Shown here one piece after another: positions 1-5,477 of a DNA stretch of 7,033 nt; within the stretch, counting starts at the first letter, position 1; every line of letters starts with the position of its first letter. The translations under genes and the position numbers were made by a program. The stretch is from the NCBI GenBank assembly GCA_033720955.1, contig JAWWBN010000206.1:1-7033 (forward strand). Direction: 5' to 3'. Source of the stretch: JAWWBN01 sp033720955. Its GTDB lineage: Bacteria > Acidobacteriota > Thermoanaerobaculia > Multivoradales > JAHEKO01. Under the pieces are notes generated by a model, which was not told the origin of the DNA, made no database searches, and saw only the letters and a list, made by a program, of their open reading frames with translations.

Positions 1-267
1 GCCGCCGGGCCCGTCGGGATCGCCCACCACCCGGTAGAAGGGGCGGGCGAAGGCCATGAAGGCGTCGCCGGAGCCCACGTACTCCCCCTCCTCGTAGAGC
101 CCGTCGCGGTAGACGAGGGTGTCGATGGCCCGGATCGCCTCGAGGCCGCCCCGCGCCGCCACGTGGCAGGAGACGATCTCGTCCACCGTGGGCGACGGAG
201 GGCCGGCGGGCACGGCCGGCAGGGCGGCCGCGCCGACGATCAGGCACAGCAGAGAGGTCTTGCGCAT
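1..267 (-). CDS. Secreted protein with LolA-like N-terminus (3' end outside window)
   Basis: An open frame runs leftward from an ATG at 267 to the window edge without a stop, so only the first 89 residues are visible. It begins MRKTSLLCLIVGAAALPAVPAG, a typical signal peptide (two basic residues, a hydrophobic stretch, small residues near position 20), so the product is probably exported to the periplasm or envelope. The mature part starts with a 'VDEIV..HVAARGGLEAIRAIDTL' type segment. This kind of opening (DEI-x(5,6)-ARGG-x(2)-IRAI) is common in secreted proteins annotated as outer-membrane lipoprotein-sorting (LolA/LolB-like) or hypothetical, especially in Acidobacteriota and Myxococcota. 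It is transcribed divergently from psuK, with a 70-bp gap. No strong Shine-Dalgarno precedes the start; a GGGAGGGGAG tract lies about 15 nt upstream, rather far. Being a real gene is fairly sure; the family call is tentative because most of the protein is missing. Confidence 0.7.
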   Translation of the reverse strand, partial: MRKTSLLCLIVGAAALPAVPAGPPSPTVDEIVSCHVAARGGLEAIRAIDTLVYRDGLYEEGEYVGSGDAFMAFARPFYRVVGDPDGPGG

Positions 268-298
268 GGAGCTTCTACGCAGCTCCCCTCCCGGAGTT

Positions 299-328
299 CC
301 CGGCGGGTCGGCCGCCGGGCCGTAAGAT
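299..328. promoter_or_regulatory. Inverted repeat and -10-like hexamer between divergent genes
   Basis: In the 70-bp gap between the divergent genes, CCCGGCGG (299-306) and CCGCCGGG (312-319) form a perfect 8-bp inverted repeat around a 5-base centre, GTCGG. Three bases further on is TAAGAT (323-328), a 4/6 match to the -10 consensus, only 9 bases before the psuK ATG. The repeat could be an operator or an RNA hairpin. If TAAGAT is a real -10, the psuK message would be almost leaderless. GC-rich inverted repeats arise easily by chance in this DNA, so support is weak. Confidence 0.2.
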
Positions 329-337
329 CCGGCTGAG

Positions 338-1294
338 ATGGCGCGCGAACGGGTCCGGCCACGGATCTTCTGCTTCGGGGGCGCGGTGGTGGACCGCAGC
401 CTCCGGCCCCTCCACGAGCTGCGCCGCGGCACCTCGAACCCGGTGGTGACGGCGGCGGCCCCAGGCGGAGTCGCCCGCAACGTCGCCGAAGGGCTGGCGC
501 GGCTCGGCGTCCCGGTCTCGCTCTGCTCGATCGTCGGCGAAGATGCCGACGGCGACCGTCTGGTGCACGGACTCGCCGCGGCGGGCGTCGACGTCGAGCG
601 CGTCCAGCGGTCTCCCCACGCGCCCACGGCCGGCTACTGGGCCGTCCTCGATCCGCGCGGCGAGCTCTACCTCGGTCTCGCCGACATGGAGATCTTCGAG
701 GGGCTGGACGACGCCTGGGCCGAGGCGGCGATGGCCGACGCGGAGGCTGCGAAGATCTGGGTCGTGGACGCCAACCTGGACCCGGTCGGCCTCGGCCGCC
801 TGCTGCGGACCCGGAGGCAGGGGACGACCGTGGCTGCCGACCCGGTCTCCGAGGCCAAGGCCGGGCGGCTGCGCCCCTTTCTCGACCGGATCGACGTGCT
901 CTTTCCCGATCGCGGCGAGCTGGCCGAGCTGGCCGACCTGCCCGCGGAGGACGACGGCCAGGTAGCCGCAGCGGCCGACCGGCTGCGGCGGCTGGGAGTG
1001 GGCGCCGTGGTGGTGTCGCTGGGGGAGCGGGGCGTCTACGTGGACGACGGGGAGCGGCGCCAGTGCTTCGCGGCGCTGCCGCCGGCCCGGGTGCGCGACG
1101 TCACCGGCGCCGGCGACGCCCTCCTGGCGGGCTGGGTCTGGGCGCTGGCCGCAGCGCCCGGCGTGGACCCGGTGCGCGCCGCCCTGGCAGCCGCCAGCCT
1201 GGCGGTGGAGAGCGCCCGCACCGTCCCCGCGGAGCTCACGCCGGAGCGTCTGCTGCGGCGCGCCACGGCCGTAGGGGAGGCGGCGCGGAGATGA
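338..1294 (+). CDS. psuK: Pseudouridine kinase, PfkB family
   Basis: This 318-residue protein belongs to the PfkB/ribokinase sugar-kinase family. The N-terminal signature PGGVARNVAEGLARLG starts at residue 42 and the C-terminal ATP/catalytic signature DVTGAGDALLAG at residues 254-265. Asp260 of GAGD is the expected catalytic base. PfkB kinases have many substrates, and the assignment to pseudouridine rests mainly on context: the stop overlaps the start of psuG (ATGA at 1291-1294), the same kinase-then-glycosidase order as in the E. coli pseudouridine operon. The length is close to E. coli PsuK (about 313 residues). The predicted reaction is ATP + pseudouridine giving pseudouridine 5'-phosphate, in the cytoplasm. 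The start at 338 is the first ATG of the frame and leaves all conserved parts intact, but has no clear ribosome binding site. No pseudouridine transporter gene is visible nearby. The family is certain; the substrate is probable. Confidence 0.88.
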   Translation: MARERVRPRIFCFGGAVVDRSLRPLHELRRGTSNPVVTAAAPGGVARNVAEGLARLGVPVSLCSIVGEDADGDRLVHGLAAAGVDVERVQRSPHAPTAGYWAVLDPRGELYLGLADMEIFEGLDDAWAEAAMADAEAAKIWVVDANLDPVGLGRLLRTRRQGTTVAADPVSEAKAGRLRPFLDRIDVLFPDRGELAELADLPAEDDGQVAAAADRLRRLGVGAVVVSLGERGVYVDDGERRQCFAALPPARVRDVTGAGDALLAGWVWALAAAPGVDPVRAALAAASLAVESARTVPAELTPERLLRRATAVGEAARR

Positions 1295-2217
1295 TGGACG
1301 TCCGCCCCCGCGTCCGCGAGCGGCTCGAACGCGGCGAGCCGGTGGTGGCCCTCGAATCCACCGTCATCGCCCACGGCCTGCCCCGGCCGCTGAACCTGGA
1401 AACCGCTCTCCGGCTGGAGGAGACGGTGCGCGGAGCCGGAGCCGAGCCGGCCACGGTGGGGCTCCTCGACGGGCGGCTGGTGGTCGGCCTGAGCCGGGGG
1501 GAGATCGAGCGTCTCGCCACCTCCGAGGGGGCGGCCAAGGTGAGCCGCCGCGACCTCGCGGCCGTCGTCGCCTCGGGCGCCCCGGGCGCCACCACGGTCG
1601 CGGCCACCGTCTACGCCGCCGGCCGCGCCGGCATCCGCTGCATGGCCACCGGGGGGATCGGCGGCGTGCACCGCGGCGGCGAGACGACCCTCGACGTCTC
1701 GGCCGACCTCACCGAGCTCGCCCGGACCCCGGTGGCGGTGGTCTGCGCCGGCGCCAAGTCGGTGCTGGACCTCGAGCGGACGCTGGAGGTCCTCGAGACC
1801 CTGGGGGTCCCCGTGGTGGGCTTCGGAACCGACGAGCTGCCCGCCTTCTACGCCGCCGGCAGCGGGCTGCCGCTGCCCCACCGGGTCGACGACGCCGAAG
1901 CCGCCGCCCGGCTGCTCGCCGCCCAGTGGCTCGACCTGGAGATGCCTGGCGGCGTCGTCTTCGCGGTCCCGCCGCCCGCCGAGAAGGCCCTGGGACGCGA
2001 GGAGGTCGAGAAGATGGTGGCGCGCGCCGCCGGCGAGGCCGAGCGGGCCGGAGTGCGCGGCAGGGACCTCACGCCCTATCTGCTCCGCAAGATGGCCGAC
2101 GACGGGGGCGGCCGGGTCGTGGCCGTCAACGTGGCCCTGCTGGAGCGCAACGCCCGGGTGGCGGCGGAGATCGCCGGCGTCCTTGCGCGGGAGGAAGGCG
2201 GGGCGCGGCGGCCATGA
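1291..2217 (+). CDS. psuG: Pseudouridine-5'-phosphate glycosidase
   Basis: The protein (308 residues; E. coli PsuG about 312) is recognisable along its length: VVALESTVIAHGLPRP at 18-33, AKVSRRDL at 82-89, ATGGIGGVHRG at 119-129 and VVCAGAKS at 150-157. It cleaves the C-C glycosidic bond of pseudouridine 5'-phosphate to uracil and ribose 5-phosphate, completing the pathway begun by PsuK. Catalytic residues known from E. coli PsuG align: Glu22 (Glu31), Lys83 (Lys93), Asp139 (Asp149), Lys156 (the Schiff-base Lys166) and probably Asn280 (Asn289). The frame is open back to an ATG at 1063, but that extension lies inside psuK and is Arg/Gly-rich nonsense. The true start is one of the twin ATGs at 1291 or 1294, giving an ATGA overlap with psuK, with a GGGGAGG tract at 1274-1280 as a plausible ribosome binding site. 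The other end overlaps yegS by ATGA. All key residues are intact, so it should be active. Confidence 0.96.
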   Translation: MMDVRPRVRERLERGEPVVALESTVIAHGLPRPLNLETALRLEETVRGAGAEPATVGLLDGRLVVGLSRGEIERLATSEGAAKVSRRDLAAVVASGAPGATTVAATVYAAGRAGIRCMATGGIGGVHRGGETTLDVSADLTELARTPVAVVCAGAKSVLDLERTLEVLETLGVPVVGFGTDELPAFYAAGSGLPLPHRVDDAEAAARLLAAQWLDLEMPGGVVFAVPPPAEKALGREEVEKMVARAAGEAERAGVRGRDLTPYLLRKMADDGGGRVVAVNVALLERNARVAAEIAGVLAREEGGARRP

Positions 2218-3119
2218 CCAGGGCGCGCCTCATCCTGAACGGCAAGGGCGCCGCCGACCCCGAGGTCCGGGCCGCCGTCGAGCGGGTGCGCAAGGCCGGG
2301 CAGACCCTCGAGGTGCGCGCCACCTGGGAGGCGGGCGACGCCGAGCGCTACGCCGGCGAGGCGGTGGAGGACGGCGTGGACCTGATCGTGGCGGGGGGCG
2401 GCGACGGCACCCTGCACGAGGTGGTCAACGGCGTCGTGACGGCGGGCGACGAGGCGGCGAGCGCGGTGGCGGTGCTCCCCCTGGGGACGGCCAACGACTT
2501 CGCCACCGGGTGCGGCATCCCCGCGGGCTGCGGCGCGGCCCTCGACCTCGCTCTGCGCGGCGAGGCGCGGCCCATCGATCTGGGTCGGGTGCAGGGTAGG
2601 TGCTTCGTGAACCTCGCCTCCGGGGGGTTCGGCGCCGAGGTGACCGCGGAGACTCCCGACAACCTGAAGACGGTGGCCGGCGGCGGCGCCTACGCCCTGG
2701 TGGGCCTGGTCACCGCCGCGGCCAAGCTCGCCCCCTGCGGCGGGAGCATCGAGCTGCCGGACACCACCGTGGAGGGCCCCTTCCTCGTGATGGCGGTGGG
2801 CAACGGGCGGCTTGCGGGCGGCGGGTTCACCGTGACCCCGGAGGCGCTGCTGGACGACGGGCTCCTGGACCTGGTCTACGTGCACGACTTCCCCGCCACC
2901 CGGCTCGCCGCCGTGGTGGGCGAGCTCCGCGACCCCGCCAACCCGGGCAACGAGGTGGTGCGCTACCACCAGGTGCCGCGGTGCGAGGTCGTGCTCGACC
3001 GCGAGCTGGCCGTGAGCCTCGACGGCGAGCCGCAGAGCTGGGATCGGATGGAGTTCGAGGTCGCGCCGGGGCGTCTGCGGATGGTCCTGCCGGAGGAGTG
3101 CCCGCTCCTGCGCGGGTAG
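2214..3119 (+). CDS. yegS: YegS-type lipid kinase (diacylglycerol kinase catalytic domain)
   Basis: This 301-residue protein matches E. coli YegS (299 residues) from start to end: LILNGKG at 6-12, RATWEAGDAERY at 35-46, the nucleotide-binding GGGDGT at 61-66, PLGTANDFA at 89-97, an 'INDGLL'-like DDGLLDL segment, LDGEP at 269-273 (the conserved catalytic region of the family) and a C-terminal CPLLR. YegS belongs to the diacylglycerol/sphingosine kinase superfamily; the E. coli enzyme phosphorylates phosphatidylglycerol in vitro, and its physiological substrate is unsettled. The product is cytosolic with no membrane segments and probably acts at the inner-membrane surface. The frame is open upstream to 1926, but homology starts at the ATG at 2214, which overlaps the psuG stop (ATGA). 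A GGGAGGAAGG tract at 2189-2198 is a somewhat distant ribosome binding site, so translational coupling to psuG is likely. It ends the operon; the next gene is convergent. Confidence 0.95.
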   Translation: MTRARLILNGKGAADPEVRAAVERVRKAGQTLEVRATWEAGDAERYAGEAVEDGVDLIVAGGGDGTLHEVVNGVVTAGDEAASAVAVLPLGTANDFATGCGIPAGCGAALDLALRGEARPIDLGRVQGRCFVNLASGGFGAEVTAETPDNLKTVAGGGAYALVGLVTAAAKLAPCGGSIELPDTTVEGPFLVMAVGNGRLAGGGFTVTPEALLDDGLLDLVYVHDFPATRLAAVVGELRDPANPGNEVVRYHQVPRCEVVLDRELAVSLDGEPQSWDRMEFEVAPGRLRMVLPEECPLLRG

Positions 3120-3120
3120 A

Positions 3121-3152
3121 GCTCCCCGGAGCCCGGGCACCCCGCCAGCGGG
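3121..3152. terminator. Possible convergent-gene hairpins without a U tract
   Basis: The 60-bp gap between yegS and the convergent selenoprotein gene contains two short inverted repeats: GCTC(CCCG)GAGC at 3121-3132 and CCCG(CCAG)CGGG at 3141-3152. Either could help terminate transcription from both sides. There is no T-run on either strand, so this is not a standard intrinsic terminator, and short GC hairpins are frequent in such DNA. Confidence 0.2.
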
Positions 3153-3179
3153 ATCCAGCCAGCCGCCCGTCCGCCCCCC

Positions 3180-3746
3180 TCAGCTCTTCGCCGACGACGG
3201 CCCGCCCCGCGACCAGTACCCCTCGAGCTCCACTCCCAGCCCGTCGACGGTGCGGTTGCACCAGGCGAAGAAGCCGGCGATCTGGTTGACGTCGAGGATC
3301 TGGCGGTCGGAGAAGCCCGCCTCGCGCAGCGCCACGACGTCGGCCTCCACCGTGGTGGCCGGGGCGCGGGTCACCTTGTCCACGTAGGCCAGCATGGCGC
3401 GGTCGGCCTCGTCCAGCTCGGCGCTCCGCCAGTCCCGCTTCAGCGTCTCGACCCACTCCCTGTCGCCCGATTCCGCGAGGAGACCCTCCCCGTGATGCTG
3501 CACTCAGTAGAAGCAGTCGTTGATCTGCGACACCGTCACGGCGATCATCTCGCGCCGCTTCAGGCTGATGGCGCAGTCGCCGTGCATGACTCCGTTGTAG
3601 AAGCTCTTCAGCGCCCGCAGCGCGCTGGGGTTCAGGCTGTGGGCCTTGAGGATGTTGTCGAGCTCGCCGCCGCGGCGGTGCGAGGTGCGGTAGACCCGGG
3701 CGACGTACCCGGTGGCCTCCTCCTCGCTGACGTGATCGATCCACAT
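3180..3746 (-). CDS. AhpD-like peroxidase-related selenoprotein with CxxU redox motif
   Basis: Read through one in-frame TGA, this is a 188-residue protein of the AhpD-like, 'uncharacterized peroxidase-related' type. The N-terminal part has ELDNILKAHSLNPSALRAL (28-46) and LKRREMIAVTVSQINDC (62-78). After the TGA come VQHHGEGLLAE and the family's C-terminal half, with DEADRAMLAYVDKVTRAP, EADVVALREAGFSDRQILD and NRTVDGLGVELE. In M. tuberculosis AhpD the catalytic set is Glu118, Cys130, Cys133 and His137. Here Glu66, Cys78, TGA (81) and His85 have identical spacing, so the TGA replaces the second catalytic cysteine (C-F-Y-U). A SECIS-like hairpin follows. The likely role is peroxide or disulfide reduction with Cys78/Sec81. 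The ATG at 3746 is chosen because AAGGAG lies 6 bases upstream; the frame is open further to 3839 but with no family similarity. The alternatives are a Cys-to-stop mutation or two separate proteins (a GTG follows the TGA), but one conserved domain spans the TGA. Expression as a selenoprotein needs selA, selB, selC and selD elsewhere. Confidence 0.88.
3476..3492 (-). promoter_or_regulatory. Putative bacterial SECIS hairpin
   Basis: Counting from the base after the UGA, bases 13-17 (GGGGA) pair with bases 23-27 (UCCUC, one G-U pair), extended by C12-G28. The apical loop is GGGUC (18-22); alternatively G18-C22 closes a GGU triloop. Bacterial SECIS elements are short hairpins inside the coding sequence just after the UGA, with conserved guanines and a U in the apical loop bound by SelB. 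From memory, in E. coli fdhF the loop bases GGUC are also 19-22 bases after the UGA, the same register as here. A bulged U in the upper stem, as in fdhF, is not seen. The hairpin also encodes residues 85-91, so it is constrained by protein as well. Confidence 0.7.
3504..3506 (-). other. In-frame UGA read as selenocysteine (residue 81)
   Basis: On the minus strand the codons are TGC TTC TAC TGA GTG CAG CAT CAC. The TGA falls at the second cysteine position of the AhpD-family CxxC, four residues before the conserved histidine. The frame stays clean and family-like on both sides. Psk- and psu-operon genes nearby end in ordinary TGA stops (psuK, psuG), and so does this gene itself at 3180-3182, so a genome-wide reassignment of TGA is unlikely and local recoding by SelB is the better explanation. 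Confidence 0.85.
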
Positions 3747-3752
3747 GGGGCG

Positions 3753-3758
3753 CTCCTT
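3753..3758 (-). promoter_or_regulatory. Ribosome binding site of the selenoprotein gene
   Basis: AAGGAG on the minus strand lies 6 bases before the ATG at 3746. It is the clearest Shine-Dalgarno sequence in the window and sets the start of the selenoprotein at 3746 instead of the upstream in-frame candidate at 3839. A possible extended -10 (TGGTAGTGT, minus strand, 3780 down to 3772) lies just upstream. Confidence 0.75.
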
Positions 3759-3840
3759 GGAAGTCGGAGCCACACTACCAGGCCGAGCGGATCCGAGATC
3801 GAGCCCCACCCTCCAACGCCGCTGGACCGCTGGTGCCACG

Positions 3841-3849
3841 TGCTACCAT
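3841..3849 (+). promoter_or_regulatory. Possible extended -10 promoter of the envelope-protein cluster
   Basis: TGCTACCAT (3841-3849) fits an extended -10 element: TG, one base, then TACCAT, a 4/6 match to TATAAT. It lies in the gap between the divergent selenoprotein gene and the membrane-protein gene. No good -35 is seen, which extended -10 promoters tolerate. Transcription would start near 3856, leaving a leader of about 40-45 bases before the ATGs at 3893 or 3902, and would exclude the in-frame GTG at 3833 as the start. Confidence 0.25.
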
Positions 3850-3901
3850 CTTGCCAATCCCCGTCACCTGGGCTGGTTGCCCGTTGGTCTGGATGCGTTG
3901 G

Positions 3902-4609
3902 ATGGCCGTTTCGCCGGATGCCCGACTCGCAGGTAGGGAGGAGCTCGAGCGCCGCAAGCTCGCCGCGGAGCTCCGGGAGATCGAGTCCAGGGTCGCGGAG
4001 AAGGGCCGTTTCTTCCGGCCGGAGAGCTTCAAGGTCTGGGTCGGGCTCGGGATCGCCGTCGTGACGCTGGCCTCCGGCATCCTCGGTGGGTGGACGACCC
4101 TGCGTCAGTGGCGGCGCGAGTACGAGCTGGAGCTGAGCCAGGAGCTGATCCAGCTCGTCCGCGACCTGAACTCGGGCGACCCGGAGAAGAGCGAGACCGG
4201 CGCGCTCCTGCTCTCGAGCTTCGAGGAGGACGCTCTGCCCTTTCTGGTCGCCGCCCTGCCACGGGTGTCGGACCCGGAACCGGTCATCGAGTCGCTCCGT
4301 CTGGTGGCCGAGAAGAAGAGGGTGGATCCCGCGATGGTGGTCCGACGCCTGACCGAGGCGACCGATGCGGCGTTCAGAGAGCAGTACCTCCACTCCGCGG
4401 ACAAACGGGTGGACGGGCTGAAGAACTACTTCGCGGCCATCGGCGCTCTGGGCGCCCTCTCGTCCTCGGCCGCGGTCACCTACCTCGAAGGGTTTCTCAC
4501 CACCTTCGAACGTCAGGAGCCTCCTCCCGACCTCGCGCAGATCCGTCTCATCAGGGGCTGGGTCGACGCCGCCTGCAGCGAGATCCAGGACGCCCCCTGC
4601 TCTTCCTGA
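3902..4609 (+). CDS. Single-pass membrane protein with coiled coil and HEAT-like helical tail
   Basis: I do not recognise the family. The 235-residue protein has three parts. A charged N-terminal segment (about 13-36, EELERRKLAAELREIESRV) looks like a short coiled coil. One hydrophobic membrane span, VWVGLGIAVVTLASGILGGW, covers about 45-64. A C-terminal domain (about 70-235) is almost all amphipathic helix, with repeated patterns such as GALLLSSFEEDALPFLVAAL that resemble HEAT repeats. With no signal peptide before the span, the membrane orientation is open. The start is uncertain: the ATG at 3902, the ATG at 3893 and a GTG at 3833 are all in frame, none with a good ribosome binding site. 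Typical codon bias begins only near 3935, which favours a late start. The stop is 4 bp before the next gene, so it is probably the first gene of a three-gene envelope operon. Confidence 0.8.
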   Translation: MAVSPDARLAGREELERRKLAAELREIESRVAEKGRFFRPESFKVWVGLGIAVVTLASGILGGWTTLRQWRREYELELSQELIQLVRDLNSGDPEKSETGALLLSSFEEDALPFLVAALPRVSDPEPVIESLRLVAEKKRVDPAMVVRRLTEATDAAFREQYLHSADKRVDGLKNYFAAIGALGALSSSAAVTYLEGFLTTFERQEPPPDLAQIRLIRGWVDAACSEIQDAPCSS

Positions 4610-4613
4610 GACC

Positions 4614-5477
4614 ATGCGGACGCCGCTCGTCATCGGTCTCGTCGCCCTGATGGGAGCATCCCCCTCCCCGGCGGAGGAGACCGTGTACCTGCTGGACTTC
4701 GAGGTCAGGGAGCTCATCGACGAGGACCCGGGGCTCGCCACAGAGCTGCATGGGCGCATCAAGGAGCGCCTCCGAGCCTCCCCGGGGGTGAGGATCAGCG
4801 GGTTCACGCGCGAGAACTGGCTGGCCGCCAGCTCGCGAGCCAGCTTTGGGGATCACCTGACGATCGAGGGCCGGCTGGAGGGGAGCGCGGATCACATCGC
4901 CGTCCGTGTCACGGTCCAGCGATTCTCCGGGGAGAGCGGAAAACCGAAGACGCACGAGTGGTCACGCCCGAGGATCCCCCGCAAGGCGACCGCCATCGAC
5001 CGTCACTTCGAGAAGGCCGCCCAGTGGGTCTCGGCCGCCGTCCTCGGCGAGCCGTTCCGGAAGACCGTGTTCACCTCCTGCTTCAAGAGCAAGACGACGA
5101 AGGACGACGTGACCGTGCAACTGCTCGAGACCCACCTACCCGGCCGGGTCACGGACGAGCTGAGGGCGCACGACCTCTTCTCGACCCACCTCTTGAAGAG
5201 CGCCAAGGCCCACGAAGTGGAGGCACAGTGCGAGAGCGTAGAGCCGGCACGTCTGGCGCCGTACGCCGATTTCGTGATCTACGGAGCGTTCTGGCTGGAC
5301 GACCGCCAGCTCTCCGCCGCGCTCTTCGTGGAGCGGATGGAGAGGGACGACGAGAGGGCCCTGGACCCCTACTCGTACTCCTACGAGGAATTCTCGTTCG
5401 AGATGGTCGCCGAGCTGGCGAGGGAGCTCTCCGCCCACATCAGCAGACAGTGGATCGAGAAGAAGGTCGAGCCATGA
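4614..5477 (+). CDS. Exported protein with two tandem TolB/FlgO-like domains
   Basis: This 287-residue protein starts with a signal peptide (MRTPLVIGLVALMGASPSPA, probable cleavage after Ala20, no lipobox cysteine), so it should be periplasmic. The mature part seems to hold two copies of one alpha/beta fold. Copy 1 (about 23-143) has VYLLDFEV, a helix with LHGRIKERLRASPGVRI, then DHLTIEGRL and a strand, and ends in a helix. Copy 2 (about 150-280) has TVFTSCF, LPGRVTDELRAHDLF, then ADFVIYGAFWLDDRQLSAALFVERM, and ends in a helix. The strand/'helix-L-x-x'/strand/(A/D)D-h-h-h-x-G order resembles the TolB N-terminal, FlgO and CsgG-like group of envelope proteins. This is pattern recognition, not a database match. 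Cys156 and Cys206 could form a disulfide. It begins 4 bp after the membrane-protein stop and overlaps the next gene by ATGA. Function unknown. Confidence 0.85.
   Translation: MRTPLVIGLVALMGASPSPAEETVYLLDFEVRELIDEDPGLATELHGRIKERLRASPGVRISGFTRENWLAASSRASFGDHLTIEGRLEGSADHIAVRVTVQRFSGESGKPKTHEWSRPRIPRKATAIDRHFEKAAQWVSAAVLGEPFRKTVFTSCFKSKTTKDDVTVQLLETHLPGRVTDELRAHDLFSTHLLKSAKAHEVEAQCESVEPARLAPYADFVIYGAFWLDDRQLSAALFVERMERDDERALDPYSYSYEEFSFEMVAELARELSAHISRQWIEKKVEP

Noticed and set aside
1063..1290. N-terminal extension of PsuG
   Set aside because: The extension is inside psuK, is Arg/Gly-rich, and PsuG similarity begins only at 1291.
2076..3140. Minus-strand open frame (354 codons) opposite yegS
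   Set aside because: It covers a gene with full-length YegS similarity, and its own translation is His/Gly/Ala-rich with no domain.
3180..3503. Separate small gene starting at the GTG after the TGA
   Set aside because: It would begin in the middle of the AhpD catalytic motif, with no ribosome binding site and half a domain. Read-through as selenocysteine explains it better.
2827..3744. Minus-strand open frame (305 codons) across yegS and the selenoprotein gene
   Set aside because: It is a frame-shifted reading of the AhpD-like gene and the antisense of yegS, with Arg/Gly-rich composition.
3180..3746. Pseudogene through nonsense mutation
   Set aside because: There is only one lesion, it is TGA, it is exactly at the catalytic Cys, a SECIS-like hairpin follows, and the rest of the frame is intact. 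It cannot be fully excluded without the selenocysteine genes.
3632..4807. Long minus-strand open frame (391 codons) opposite the membrane-protein gene
   Set aside because: Its protein is low-complexity, Arg/Gly/His/Pro-rich and family-less. It overlaps the selenoprotein start region and two plus-strand genes with proper codon bias. Long antisense frames are common in GC-rich DNA.
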